Positions 10,088-24,400 of a DNA stretch of 64,000 nt are shown here, piece by piece. The stretch comes from Luidia sarsii (lineage: Eukaryota; Echinodermata; Asteroidea; Paxillosida; Luidiidae): assembly GCA_949987565.1 (NCBI GenBank), contig OX465104.1, positions 25,073,757 to 25,137,756 on the forward strand, read 5' to 3'. A program made the position numbers and the translations under genes. The notes under the pieces are model-generated. The model was not told the origin of the DNA, did not search any database, and worked only from the letters and a program-made list of their open reading frames with translations. Numbering within the stretch: the first letter of the stretch is position 1; each line of letters opens with the position of its first letter.

Positions 10088-13000
10088 GGATCAAAACCTA
10101 AAATGTATTACGATATGAACACGCAAGAACTATATCTCTGCCTATCACCTCCACAGCCAGCGAGTCAACGTCTACTCGTATGAATACACAGTTGACACTC
10201 AGACAGATGAAGGGTCGTTGCCTTTCCCTGGAAAACCATCAAAAGAAATGTTCTCCAAACTCAGTAACTTTAACACTTGTTGTTAGAAGAACCCTAGGCC
10301 TCTTTCTAGGACAAATTTGAATGTCGTCAGCATAATATTTAATGAGATATTAATTTGCGAGCCCTATCTTTCTGCTCAGTCACTCTCTGCCGTCGACTAT
10401 TATGCCAGCGACTGGACAATGGAAGCTCAGAGAAAAAGGTAGGGTCGCTCCCTTCTCCTGAAAATGTTTGAATAGAAATTGACTCCGAATTCAGATGTTT
10501 TGATTTAGGCCACAGGAGGAATCCCAGGGCTACTTTTATGCAAAGATTCAAGGATCAAAACCTAAAATGTATTACGATATGAACACGCAAGAACTATATC
10601 TCTGCCTATCACCTCCACAGCCAGCGAGTCAACGTCTACTCGTATGAATACACAGTTGACACTCAGACAGATGAAGGGTCGTTGCCTTTCCCTGGAAAAC
10701 CATCAAAAGAAATGTTCTCCAAACTCAGTAACTTTAACACTTGTTGTTAGAAGAACCCTAGGCCTCTTTCTAGGACAAATTTGAATGTCGTCAGCATAAT
10801 ATTTGATGAGATATTAATTTGCGAACCCTATCTTTCTGCTCAGTCACTCTCTGCCGTCGACCATTGTGCCAGCGACTGGACAATGGCAGCTCAGAGAAAC
10901 AGGTAGGGTCGCTCCCTTCTCCTGAAAATGTTTGAATAGAAATTGACTCCGAATTCAGATGTTTTGATTTAGGCCACAGGAGGAATCCCAGGGCTACTTT
11001 TATGCAAAGTTTCAAGGATCAAAACCTAAAATGTATTACGATATGAACACGCAAGAACTATATCTCTGCCTATCACCTCCACAGCCAGCGAGTCAACGTC
11101 TACTCGTATGAATACACAGTTGACACTCAGACAGATGAAGGGTCGTTGCCTTTCCCTGGAAAACCATCAAAAGAAATGTTCTCCAAACTCAGTAACTTTA
11201 ACACTTGTTGTTAGAAGAACCCTAGGCCTCTTTCTAGGACAAATTTGAATGTCGTCAGCATAATATTTAATGAGATATTAATTTGCGAACCCTATCTTTC
11301 TGCTCAGCCACTCTCTGCCGTCGACTATTATGCCAGCGACTGGACAATGGAAGCTCAGAGAAAAAGGTAGGGTCGCTCCCTTCTCCTGAAAATGTTTGAA
11401 TAGAAATTGACTCCGAATTCAGATGTTTTGATTTAGGCCACAGGAGGAATCCCAGGGCTACTTTTATGCAAAGTTTCAAGAATCAAAACCTAAAATGTAT
11501 TACGATATGAACACGCAAGAACTATATCTCTGCCTATCACCTCCACAGCCAGGGAGTCAACGTCTACTCGTATGAATACACAGTTGACACTCAGACAGAT
11601 GAAGGGTCGTTGCCTTTCCCTGGAAAACCATCAAAAGAAATGTTCTCCAAACTCAGTAACTTTAACACTTGTTGTTAGAAGAACCTTAGGCCTCTTTCTA
11701 GGACAAATTTGAATGTCGTCAGCATAATATTTAATGAGATATTAATTTGCGAACCCTATCTTTCTGCTCAGTCACTCTCTGCCGTCGACCATTGTGCCAG
11801 CGACTGGACAATGGAAGCTCAGAGAAACAGGTAGGGTCGCTCCCTTCTCCTGAAAATGTTTGAATAGAAATTGACTCCGAATTCAGATGTTTTGATTTAG
11901 GCCACAGGAGGAATCCCAGGGCTACTTTTATGCAAAGTTTCAAGGATCAAAACCTAAAATGTATTACGATATGAACACGCAAGAACTATATCTCTGCCTA
12001 TCACCTCCACAGCCAGCGAGTCAACGTCTACTCGTATGAATACACAGTTGACACTCAGACAGATGAAGGGTCGTTGCCTTTCCCTGGAAAACCATCAAAT
12101 GAAATGTTCTCCAAACTCAGTAACTTTAACACTTGTTGTTAGAAGAACCCTAGGCCTCTTTCTAGGACAAATTTGAATGTCGTCAGCATAATATTTAATG
12201 CGATATTAATTTGCGAACCCTATCTTTCTGCTCAGTCACTCTCTGCCGTCGACCATTGTGCCAGCGACTGGACAATGGCAGCTCAGAGAAACAGGTAGGG
12301 TCGCTCCCTTCTCCTGAAAATGTTTGAATAGAAATTGACTCCGAATTCAGATGTTTTGATTTAGGCCACAGGAGGAATCCCAGGGCTACTTTTATGCAAA
12401 GTTTCAAGGATCAAAACCTAAAATGTATTACGATATGAACACGCAAGAACTATATCTCTGCCTATCACCTCCACAGCCAGCGAGTCAACGTCTACTCGTA
12501 TGAATACACAGTTGACACTCAGACAGATGAAGGGTCGTTGCCTTTCCCTGGAAAACCATCAAATGAAATGTTCTCCAAACTCAGTAACTTTAACACTTGT
12601 TGTTAGAAGAACCCTAGGCCTCTTTCTAGGACAAATTTGAATGTCGTCAGCATAATATTTAATGCGATATTAATTTGCGAACCCTATCTTTCTGCTCAGT
12701 CACTCTCTGCCGTCGACCATTGTGCCAGCGACTGGACAATGGCAGCTCAGAGAAACAGGTAGGGTCGCTCCCTTCTCCTGAAAATGTTTGAATAGAAATT
12801 GACTCCGAATTCAGATGTTTTGATTTAGGCCACAGGAGGAATCCCAGGGCTACTTTTATGCAAAGTTTCAAGGATCAAAACCTAAAATGTATTACGATAT
12901 GAACACGCAAGAACTATATCTCTGCCTATCACCTCCACAGCCAGCGAGTCAACGTCTACTCGTATGAATACACAGTTGACACTCAGACAGATGAAGGGTC

Positions 13001-16000
13001 GTTGCCTTTCCCTGGAAAACCATCAAAAGAAATGTTCTCCAAACTCAGTAACTTTAACACTTGTTGTTAGAAGAACCCTAGGCCTCTTTCTAGGACAAAT
13101 TTGAATGTCGTCAGCATAATATTTGATGAGATATTAATTTGCGAACCCTATCTTTCTGCTCAGTCACTCTCTGCCGTCGACCATTGTGCCAGCGACTGGA
13201 CAATGGCAGCTCAGAGAAACAGGTAGGGTCGCTCCCTTCTCCTGAAAATGTTTGAATAGAAATTGACTCCGAATTCAGATGTTTTGATTTAGGCCACAGG
13301 AGGAATCCCAGGGCTACTTTTATGCAAAGTTTCAAGGATCAAAACCTAAAATGTATTACGATATGAACACGCAAGAACTATATCTCTGCCTATCACCTCC
13401 ACAGCCAGCGAGTCAACGTCTACTCGTATGAATACACAGTTGACACTCAGACAGATGAAGGGTCGTTGCCTTTCCCTGGAAAACCATCAAAAGAAATGTT
13501 CTCCAAACTCAGTAACTTTAACACTTGTTGTTAGAAGAACCCTAGGCCTCTTTCTAGGACAAATTTGAATGTCGTCAGCATAATATTTAATGAGATATTA
13601 ATTTGCGAACCCTATCTTTCTGCTCAGTCACTCTCTGCCGTCGACTATTATGCCAGCGACTGGACAATGGAAGCTCAGAGAAAAAGGTAGGGTCGCTCCC
13701 TTCTCCTGAAAATGTTTGAATAGAAATTGACTCCGAATTCAGATGTTTTGATTTAGGCCACAGGAGGAATCCCAGGGCTACTTTTATGCAAAGTTTCAAG
13801 AATCAAAACCTAAAATGTATTACGATATGAACACGCAAGAACTATATCTCTGCCTATCACCTCCACAGCCAGGGAGTCAACGTCTACTCGTATGAATACA
13901 CAGTTGACACTCAGACAGATGAAGGGTCGTTGCCTTTCCCTGGAAAACCATCAAAAGAAATGTTCTCCAAACTCAGTAACTTTAACACTTGTTGTTAGAA
14001 GAACCTTAGGCCTCTTTCTAGGACAAATTTGAATGTCGTCAGCATAATATTTAATGAGATATTAATTTGCGAACCCTATCTTTCTGCTCAGTCACTCTCT
14101 GCCGTCGACTATTATGCCAGCGACTGGACAATGGAAGCTCAGAGAAAAAGGTAGGGTCGCTCCCTTCTCCTGAAAATGTTTGAATAGAAATTGACTCCGA
14201 ATTCAGATGTTTTGATTTAGGCCACAGGAGGAATCCCAGGGCTACTTTTATGCAAAGTTTCAAGAATCAAAACCTAAAATGTATTACGATATGAACACGC
14301 AAGAACTATATCTCTACCTATCACCTCCACAGCCAGCGAGTCAACGTCTACTCGTATGAATACACAGTTGACACTCAGACGGATGAAGGGTCGTTGCCTT
14401 TCCCTGGAAAACCATCAAAAGAAATGTTCTCCAAACTCAGTAACTTTAACACTTGTTGTTAGAAGAACCCTAGGCCTCTTTCTAGGACAAATTTGAATGT
14501 CGTCAGCATAATATTTAATGAGATATTAATTTGCGAACCCTATCTTTCTGCTCAGTCACTCTCTGCCGTCGACCATTGTGCCAGCGACTGGACAATGGCA
14601 ACTCAGAGAAACAGGTAGGGTCGCTCCCTTCTCCTGAAAATGTTTAAATAGAAATTGACTCCGAATTCAGATGTTTTGATTTAGGCCACAGGAGGAATCC
14701 CAGGGCTACTTTTATGCAAAGTTTCAAGGATCAAAACCTAAAATGTATTACGATATGAACACGCAAGAACTATATCTCTGCCTATCACCTCCACAGCCAG
14801 CGAGTCAACGTCTACTCGTATGAATACACAGTTGACACTCAGACAGATGAAGGGTCGTTGCCTTTCCCTGGAAAACCATCAAAAGAAATGTTCTCCAAAC
14901 TCAGTAACTTTAACACTTGTTGTTAGAAGAACCCTAGGCCTCTTTCTAGGACAAATTTGAATGTCGTCAACATAATAATTGATGAGATATTAATTTGCGA
15001 ACCCTATCTTTCTGCTCAGTCACTCTCTGCCGTCGACCATTGTGCCAGCGACTGGACAATGGCAGCTCAGAGAAACAGGTAGGGTCGCTCCCTTCTCCTG
15101 AAAATGTTTGAATAGAAATTGACTCCGAATTCAGATGTTTTGATTTAGGCCACAGGAGGAATCCCAGGGCTACTTTTATGCAAAGTTTCAAGGATCAAAA
15201 CCTAAAATGTATTACGATATGAACACGCAAGAACTATATCTCTGCCTATCACCTCCACAGCCAGCGAGTCAACGTCTACTCGTATGAATACACAGTTGAC
15301 ACTCAGACAGATGAAGGTTCGTTGCCTTTCCCTGGAAAACCATCAAAAGAAATGTTCTCCAAACTCAGTAACTTTAACACTTGTTGTTAGAAGAACCCTA
15401 GGCCTCTTTCTATGACAAATTTGAATGTCGTCAGCATAATATTTGATGAGATATTAATTTGCGAACCCTATCTTTCTGCTCAGTCACTCTCTGCCGTCGA
15501 CCATTGTGCCAGCGACTGGACAATGGCAGCTCAGAGAAACAGGTAGGGTCGCTCCCTTCTCCTGAAAATGTTTGAATAGAAATTGACTCCGAATTCAGAT
15601 GTTTTGATTTAGGCCACAGGAGGAATCCCAGGGCTACTTTTATGCAAAGTTTCAAGGATCAAAACCTAAAATGTATTACGATATGAACACGCAAGAACTA
15701 TATCTCTGCCTATCACCTCCACAGCCAGCGAGTCAACGTCTACTCGTATGAATACACAGTTGACACTCAGACAGATGAAGGGTCGTTGCCTTTCCCTGGA
15801 AAACCATCAAAAGAAATGTTCTCCAAACTCAGTAACTTTAACACTTGTTGTTAGAAGAACCCTAGGCCTCTTTCTAGGACAAATTTGAATGTCGTCAGCA
15901 TAATATTTAATGAGATATTAATTTGCGAACCCTATCTTTCTGCTCAGTCACTCTCTGCCGTCGACCATTGTGCCAGCGACTGGACAATGGAAGCTCAGAG

Positions 16001-16370
16001 AAACAGGTAGGGTCGCTCCCTTCTCCTGAAAATGTTTGAATAGAAATTGACTCCGAATTCAGATGTTTTGATTTAGGCCACAGGAGGAATCCCAGGGCTA
16101 CTTTTATGCAAAGTTTCAAGGATCAAAACCTAAAATGTATTACGATATGAACACGCAAGAACTATATCTCTGCCTATCACCTCCACAGCCAGCGAGTCAA
16201 CGTCTACTCGTATGAATACACAGTTGACACTCAGACAGATGAAGGGTCGTTGCCTTTCCCTGGAAAACCATCAAAAGAAATGTTCTCCAAACTCAGTAAC
16301 TTTAACACTTGTTGTTAGAAGAACCCTAGGCCTCTTTCTAGGACAAATTTGAATGTCGTCAGCATAATAT

Positions 16371-18439
16371 TTAATGAGATATTAATTTGCGAACCCTATC
16401 TTTCTGCTCAGCCACTCTCTGCCGTCGACTATTATGCCAGCGACTGGACAATGGAAGCTCAGAGAAAAAGGTAGGGTCGCTCCCTTCTCCTGAAAATGTT
16501 TGAATAGAAATTGACTCCGAATTCAGATGTTTTGATTTAGGCCACAGGAGGAATCCCAGGGCTACTTTTATGCAAAGTTTCAAGAATCAAAACCTAAAAT
16601 GTATTACGATATGAACACGCAAGAACTATATCTCTGCCTATCACCTCCACAGCCAGGGAGTCAACGTCTACTCGTATGAATACACAGTTGACACTCAGAC
16701 AGATGAAGGGTCGTTGCCTTTCCCTGGAAAACCATCAAAAGAAATGTTCTCCAAACTCAGTAACTTTAACACTTGTTGTTAGAAGAACCTTAGGCCTCTT
16801 TCTAGGACAAATTTGAATGTCGTCAGCATAATATTTAATGAGATATTAATTTGCGAACCCTATCTTTCTGCTCAGTCACTCTCTGCCGTCGACCATTGTG
16901 CCAGCGACTGGACAATGGAAGCTCAGAGAAACAGGTAGGGTCGCTCCCTTCTCCTGAAAATGTTTGAATAGAAATTGACTCCGAATTCAGATGTTTTGAT
17001 TTAGGCCACAGGAGGAATCCCAGGGCTACTTTTATGCAAAGTTTCAAGGATCAAAACCTAAAATGTATTACGATATGAACACGCAAGAACTATATCTCTG
17101 CCTATCACCTCCACAGCCAGCGAGTCAACGTCTACTCGTATGAATACACAGTTGACACTCAGACAGATGAAGGGTCGTTGCCTTTCCCTGGAAAACCATC
17201 AAATGAAATGTTCTCCAAACTCAGTAACTTTAACACTTGTTGTTAGAAGAACCCTAGGCCTCTTTCTAGGACAAATTTGAATGTCGTCAGCATAATATTT
17301 AATGCGATATTAATTTGCGAACCCTATCTTTCTGCTCATTCACTCTCTGCCGTCGACCATTGTGCCAGCGACTGGACAATGGCAGCTCAGAGAAACAGGT
17401 AGGGTCGCTCCCTTCTCCTGAAAATGTTTGAATAGAAATTGACTCCGAATTCAGATGTTTTGATTTAGGCCACAGGAGGAATCCCAGGGCTACTTTTATG
17501 CAAAGTTTCAAGGATCAAAACCTAAAATGTATTACGATATGAACACGCAAGAACTATATCTCTGCCTATCACCTCCACAGCCAGCGAGTCAACGTCTACT
17601 CGTATGAATACACAGTTGACACTCAGACAGATGAAGGGTCGTTGCCTTTCCCTGGAAAACCATCAAAAGAAATGTTCTCCAAACTCAGTAACTTTAACAC
17701 TTGTTGTTAGAAGAACCCTAGGCCTCTTTCTAGGACAAATTTGAATGTCGTCAGCATAATATTTGATGAGATATTAATTTGCAAACCCTATCTTTCTGCT
17801 CAGTCACTCTCTGCCGTCGACCATTGTGCCAGCGACTGGACAATGGCAGCTCAGAGAAACAGGTAGGGTCGCTCCCTTCTCCTGAAAATGTTTGAATAGA
17901 AATTGACTCCGAATTCAGATGTTTTGATTTAGGCCACAGGAGGAATCCCAGGGCTACTTTTATGCAAAGTTTCAAGGATCAAAACCTAAAATGTATTACG
18001 ATATGAACACGCAAGAACTATATCTCTGCCTATCACCTCCACAGCCAGCGAGTCAACGTCTACTCGTATGAATACACAGTTGACACTCAGACAGATGAAG
18101 GTTCGTTGCCTTTCCCTGGAAAACCATCAAAAGAAATGTTCTCCAAACTCAGTAACTTTAACACTTGTTGTTAGAAGAACCCTAGGCCTCTTTCTATGAC
18201 AAATTTGAATGTCGTCAGCATAATATTTGATGAGATATTAATTTGCGAACCCTATCTTTCTGCTCAGTCACTCTCTGCCGTCGACCATTGTGCCAGCGAC
18301 TGGACAATGGCAGCTCAGAGAAAAAGGTAGGGTCGCTCCCTTCTCCTGAAAATGTTTGAATAGAAATTGACTCCGAATTCAGATGTTTTGATTTAGGCCA
18401 CAGGAGGAATCCCAGGGCTACTTTTATGCAAAGTTTCAA
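16371..18439 (+). repeat. Five-monomer block, copy 2 (partner at 8,019-10,087)
   Basis: This repeats the subtype order of the block at 8,019-10,087, including the rare TTTGCAAACCC marker near 17,782. Point differences include GCTCATTCACTC near 17,335 here against GCTCAGTCACTC there, and an AAAAAGG exon end near 18,321. The copies are therefore close but not identical. Confidence 0.7.
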
Positions 18440-20454
18440 GGATCAAAACCTAAAATGTATTACGATATGAACACGCAAGAACTATATCTCTGCCTATCAC
18501 CTCCACAGCCAGCGAGTCAACGTCTACTCGTATGAATACACAGTTGACACTCAGACAGATGAAGGGTCGTTGCCTTTCCCTGGAAAACCATCAAAAGAAA
18601 TGTTCTCCAAACTCAGTAACTTTAACACTTGTTGTTAGAAGAACCCTAGGCCTCTTTCTAGGACAAATTTGAATGTCGTCAGCATAATATTTAATGAGAT
18701 ATTAATTTGCGAACCCTATCTTTCTGCTCAGTCACTCTCTGCCGTCGACTATTATGCCAGCGACTGGACAATGGAAGCTCAGAGAAAAAGGTAGGGTCGC
18801 TCCCTTCTCCTGAAAATGTTTGAATAGAAATTGACTCCGAATTCAGATGTTTTGATTTAGGCCACAGGAGGAATCCCAGGGCTACTTTTATGCAAAGTTT
18901 CAAGAATCAAAACCTAAAATGTATTACGATATGAACACGCAAGAACTATATCTCTGCCTATCACCTCCACAGCCAGGGAGTCAACGTCTACTCGTATGAA
19001 TACACAGTTGACACTCAGACAGATGAAGGGTCGTTGCCTTTCCCTGGAAAACCATCAAAAGAAATGTTCTCCAAACTCAGTAACTTTAACACTTGTTGTT
19101 AGAAGAACCCTAGGCCTCTTTCTAGGACAAATTTGAATGTCGTCAACATAATAATTGATGAGATATTAATTTGCGAACCCTATCTTTCTGCTCAGTCACT
19201 CTCTGCCGTCGACCATTGTGCCAGCGACTGGACAATGGCAGCTCAGAGAAACAGGTAGGGTCGCTCCCTTCTCCTGAAAATGTTTGAATAGAAATTGACT
19301 CCGAATTCAGATGTTTTGATTTAGGCCACAGGAGGAATCCCAGGGCTACTTTTATGCAAAGTTTCAAGGATCAAAACCTAAAATGTATTACGATATGAAC
19401 ACGCAAGAACTATATCTCTGCCTATCACCTCCACAGCCAGCGAGTCAACGTCTACTCGTATGAATACACAGTTGACACTCAGACAGATGAAGGGTCGTTG
19501 CCTTTCCCTGGAAAACCATCAAAAGAAATGTTCTCCAAACTCAGTAACTTTAACACTTGTTGTTAGAAGAACCCTAGGCCTCTTTCTAGGACAAATTTGA
19601 ATGTCGTCAACATAATAATTGATGAGATATTAATTTGCGAACCCTATCTTTCTGCTCAGTCACTCTCTGCCGTCGACCATTGTGCCAGCGACTGGACAAT
19701 GGCAGCTCAGAGAAACAGGTAGGGTCGCTCCCTTCTCCTGAAAATGTTTGAATAGAAATTGACTCCGAATTCAGATGTTTTGATTTAGGCCACAGGAGGA
19801 ATCCCAGGGCTACTTTTATGCAAAGTTTCAAGGATCAAAACCTAAAATGTATTACGATATGAACACGCAAGAACTATATCTCTGCCTATCACCTCCACAG
19901 CCAGCGAGTCAACATCTACTCGTATGAATACACAGTTGACACTCAGACAGATGAAGGGTCGTTGCCTTTCCCTGGAAAACCATCAAAAGAAATGTTCTCC
20001 AAACTCAGTAACTTTAACACTTGTTGTTAGAAGAACCTTAGGCCTCTTTCTAGGACAAATTTGAATGTCGTCAGCATAATATTTAATGAGATATGAATTT
20101 GCGAACCCTATCTTTCTGCTCAGTCACTCTCTGCCGTCGACTATTATGCCAGCGACTGGACAATGGAAGCTCAGAGAAACAGGTAGGGTCGCTCCCTTCT
20201 CCTGAAAATGTTTAAATAGAAATTGACTCCGAATTCAGATGTTTTGATTTAGGCCACAGGAGGAATCCCAGGGCTACTTTTATGCAAAGTTTCAAGAATC
20301 AAAACCTAAAATGTATTACGATATGAACACGCAAGAACTATATCTCTGCCTATCACCTCCACAGCCAGGGAGTCAACGTCTACTCGTATGAATACACAGT
20401 TGACACTCAGACAGATGAAGGGTCGTTGCCTTTCCCTGGAAAACCATCAAAAGA

Positions 20455-20475
20455 AATGTTCTCCAACTCAGTAAC
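20455..20475 (+). other. Only net length change in array 1 (1-bp deletion)
   Basis: TTCTCCAACTCAG stands in place of TTCTCCAAACTCAG near 20,465. All downstream monomers of array 1 are displaced by exactly one base on the 464-bp grid, and no other displacement is seen. Confidence 0.85.
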
Positions 20476-21473
20476 TTTAACACTTGTTGTTAGAAGAACC
20501 CTAGGCCTCTTTCTAGGACAAATTTGAATGTCGTCAGCATAACTTTTAATGAGATATTAATTTGCGAACCCTATCTTTCTGCTCAGTCACTCTCTGCCGT
20601 CGACCATTGTGCCAGCGACTGGACAATGGCAGCTCAGAGAAACAGGTAGGGTCGCTCCCTTCTCCTGAAAATGTTTGAATAGAAATTGACTCCGAATTCA
20701 GATGTTTTGATTTAGGCCACAGGAGGAATCCCAGGGCTACTTTTATGCAAAGTTTCAAGGATCAAAACCTAAAATGTATTACGATATGAACACGCAAGAA
20801 CTATATCTCTGCCTATCACCTCCACAGCCAGCGAGTCAACGTCTACTCGTATGAATACACAGTTGACACTCAGACAGATGAAGGGTCGTTGCCTTTCCCT
20901 GGAAAACCATCAAAAGAAATGTTCTCCAAACTCAGTAACTTTAACACTTGTTGTTAGAAGAACCCTAGGCCTCTTTTTAGGACAAATTTGAATGTCGTCA
21001 GCATAATATTTGATGAGATATTAATTTGCGAACCCTATCTTTCTGCTCAGTCACTCTCTGCCGTCGACCATTGTGCCAGCGACTGGACAATGGCAGCTCA
21101 GAGAAACAGGTAGGGTCGCTCCCTTCTCCTGAAAATGTTTGAATAGAAATTGACTCCGAATTCAGATGTTTTGATTTAGGCCACAGGAGGAATCCCAGGG
21201 CTACTTTTATGCAAAGTTTCAAGGATCAAAACCTAAAATGTATTACGATATGAACACGCAAGAACTATATCTCTGCCTATCACCTCCACAGCCAGCGAGT
21301 CAACGTCTACTCGTATGAATACACAGTTGACACTCAGACAGATGAAGGGTCGTTGCCTTTCCCTGGAAAACCATCAAAAGAAATGTTCTCCAAACTCAGT
21401 AACTTTAACACTTGTTGTTAGAAGAACCCTAGGCCTCTTTCTAGGACAAATTTGAATGTCGTCAGCATAATAT

Positions 21474-24400
21474 TTAATGAGATATTAATTTGCGAACCCT
21501 ATCTTTCTGCTCAGTCACTCTCTGCCGTCGACCATTGTGCCAGCGACTGGACAATGGCAGCTCAGAGAAACAGGTAGGGTCGCTCCCTTCCCCTGAAAAT
21601 GTTTGAATAGAAATTGACTCCGAATTCAGATGTTTTGATTTAGGCCACAGGAGGAATCCCAGGGCTACTATTATGCAAAGTTTCAAGGATCAAAACCTAA
21701 AATGTATTACGATATGAACACGCAAGAACTATATCTCTGCCTATCACCTCCACAGCCAGCGAGTCAACGTCTACTCGTATGAATACACAGTTGACACTCA
21801 GACAGATGAAGGGTCGTTGCCTTTTCCTGGAAAACCATCAAAAGAAATGTTCTCCAAACTCAGTAACTGTAACACTTGTTGTTAAAAGAACCCTAGGCCT
21901 CTTTCTAGGACAAATTTGAATGTCGTCAGCATAATATTTAATGAGATATTAATTTGCGAACCCTATCTTTCTGCTCAGTCACTCTCTGCCGTTGACCATT
22001 GTGCCAGCGACTGGACAATGGCAGCTCAGAGAAACAGGTAGGGTCGCTCCCTTCTCCTGAAAATGTTTGAATAGAAATTGACTCCGAATTCAGATGTTTT
22101 GATTTAGGCCACAGGAGGAATCCCAGGGCTACTTTTATGCAAAGTTTCAAGGATCAAAACCTAAAATGTATTACGATATGAACACGCAAGAACTATATCT
22201 CTGCCTATCACCTCCACAGCCAGCGAATCAACGTCTACTCGTATGAATACACAGTTGACACTCAGACAGATGAAGGGTCGTTGCCTTTCCCTGGAAAACC
22301 ATCAAAAGAAATGTTCTCCAAACTCAGTAACTTTAACACTTGTTGTTAGAAGAACCCTAGGCCTCTTTCTAGGACAAATTTGAATGTCGTCAGCATAATA
22401 TTTAATGAGATATTAATTTGCGAACCCTATCTTTCTGCTCAGTCACTCTCTGCCGTCGACCATTGTGCCAGCGACTGGACAATGGCAGCTCAGAGAAACA
22501 GGTAGGGTCGCTCCCTTCTCCTGAAAATGTTTGAATAGAAATTGACTCCGAATTCAGATGTTTTGATTTAGGCCACAGGAGGAATCCCAGGGCTACTTTT
22601 ATGCTAAGTTTCAAGGATCAAAACCTAAAATGTATTACGATATGAACACGCAAGAACTATATCTCTGCCTATCACCTCCACAGCCAGCGAGTCAACGTCT
22701 ACTCGTATGAATACACAGTTGACACTCAGACAGATGAAGGGTCGTTGCCTTTCCCTGGAAAACCATCAAAAGAAATGTTCTCCAAACTCAGTAACTTTAA
22801 CACTTGTTGTTAGAAGAACCCTAGGCCTCTTTCTAGGACAAATTTGAATGTCGTCAGCATAATATTTAATGAGATATTAATTTGCGAACCCTATCTTTCT
22901 GCTCAGTCACTCTCTGCCGTCGACCATTGTGCCAGCGACTGGACAATGGCAGCTCAGAGAAACAGGTAGGGTCGCTCCCTTCCCCTGAAAATGTTTGAAT
23001 AGAAATTGACTCCGAATTCAGATGTTTTGATTTAGGCCACAGGAGGAATCCCAGGGCTACTATTATGCAAAGTTTCAAGGATCAAAACCTAAAATGTATT
23101 ACGATATGAACACGCAAGAACTATATCTCTGCCTATCACCTCCACAGCCAGCGAGTCAACGTCTACTCGTATGAATACACAGTTGACACTCAGACAGATG
23201 AAAGGTCGTTGCCTTTTCCTGGAAAACCATCAAAAGAAATGTTCTCCAAACTCAGTAACTTTAACACTTGTTGTTAGAAGAACCCTAGGCCTCTTTCTAG
23301 GACAAATTTGAATGTCGTCAGCATAATATTTAATGAGATATTAATTTGCGAACCCTATCTTTCTGCTCAGTCACTCTCTGCCGTCGACTATTATGCCAGC
23401 GACTGGACAATGGAAGCTCAAAGAAAAAGGTAGGGTCGCTCCCTTCTCCTAAAAATGTTTGAATAGAAATTGACTCCGAATTCAGATGTTTTGATTTAGG
23501 CCACAGGAGGAATCCCAGGGCTACTTTTATGCAAAGTTTCAAGGATCAAAACCTAAAATGTATTACGATATGAACACGCAAGAACTATATCTCTGCCTAT
23601 CACCTCCACAGCCAGCGAGTCAACGTCTACTCGTATGAATACACAGTTGACACTCAAACAGATGAAGGGTCGTTGCCTTTCCCTGGAAAACCATCAAAAG
23701 AAATGTTCTCCAAACTCAGTAACTGTAACACTTGTTGTTAAAAGAACCCTAGGCCTCTTTCTAGGACAAATTTGAATGTCGTCAGCATAATATTTGATGA
23801 GATATTAATTTGCGAACCCTATCTTTCTGCTCAGTCACTCTCTGCCGTCGACCATTGTGCCAGCGACTGGACAATGGCAGCTCAGAGAAACAGGTAGGGT
23901 CGCTCCCTTCTCTTGAAAATGTTTGAATAGAAATTGACTCCGAATTCAGATGTTTTGATTTAGGCCACAGGAGGAATCCCAGGGCTACTTTTATGCAAAG
24001 TTTCAAGGATCAGAACCTAAAATGTATTACGATATGAACACGCAAGAACTATATCTCTGCCTATCACCTCCACAGCCAGCGAATCAACGTCTACTCGTAT
24101 GAATACACAGTTGACACTCAGACAGATGAAGGGTCGTTGCCTTTCCCTGGAAAACCATCAAAAGAAATGTTCTCCAAACTCAGTAACTTTAACACTTGTT
24201 GTTAGAAGAACCCTAGGCCTCTTTCTAGGACAAATTTGAATGTCGTCAGCATAATATTTAATGAGATATTAATTTGCGAACCCTATCTTTCTGCTCAGTC
24301 ACTCTCTGCCGTCGACCATTGTGCCAGCGACTGGACAATGGCAGCTCAGAGAAACAGGTAGGGTCGCTCCCTTCTCCTGAAAATGTTTGAATAAAAATTG

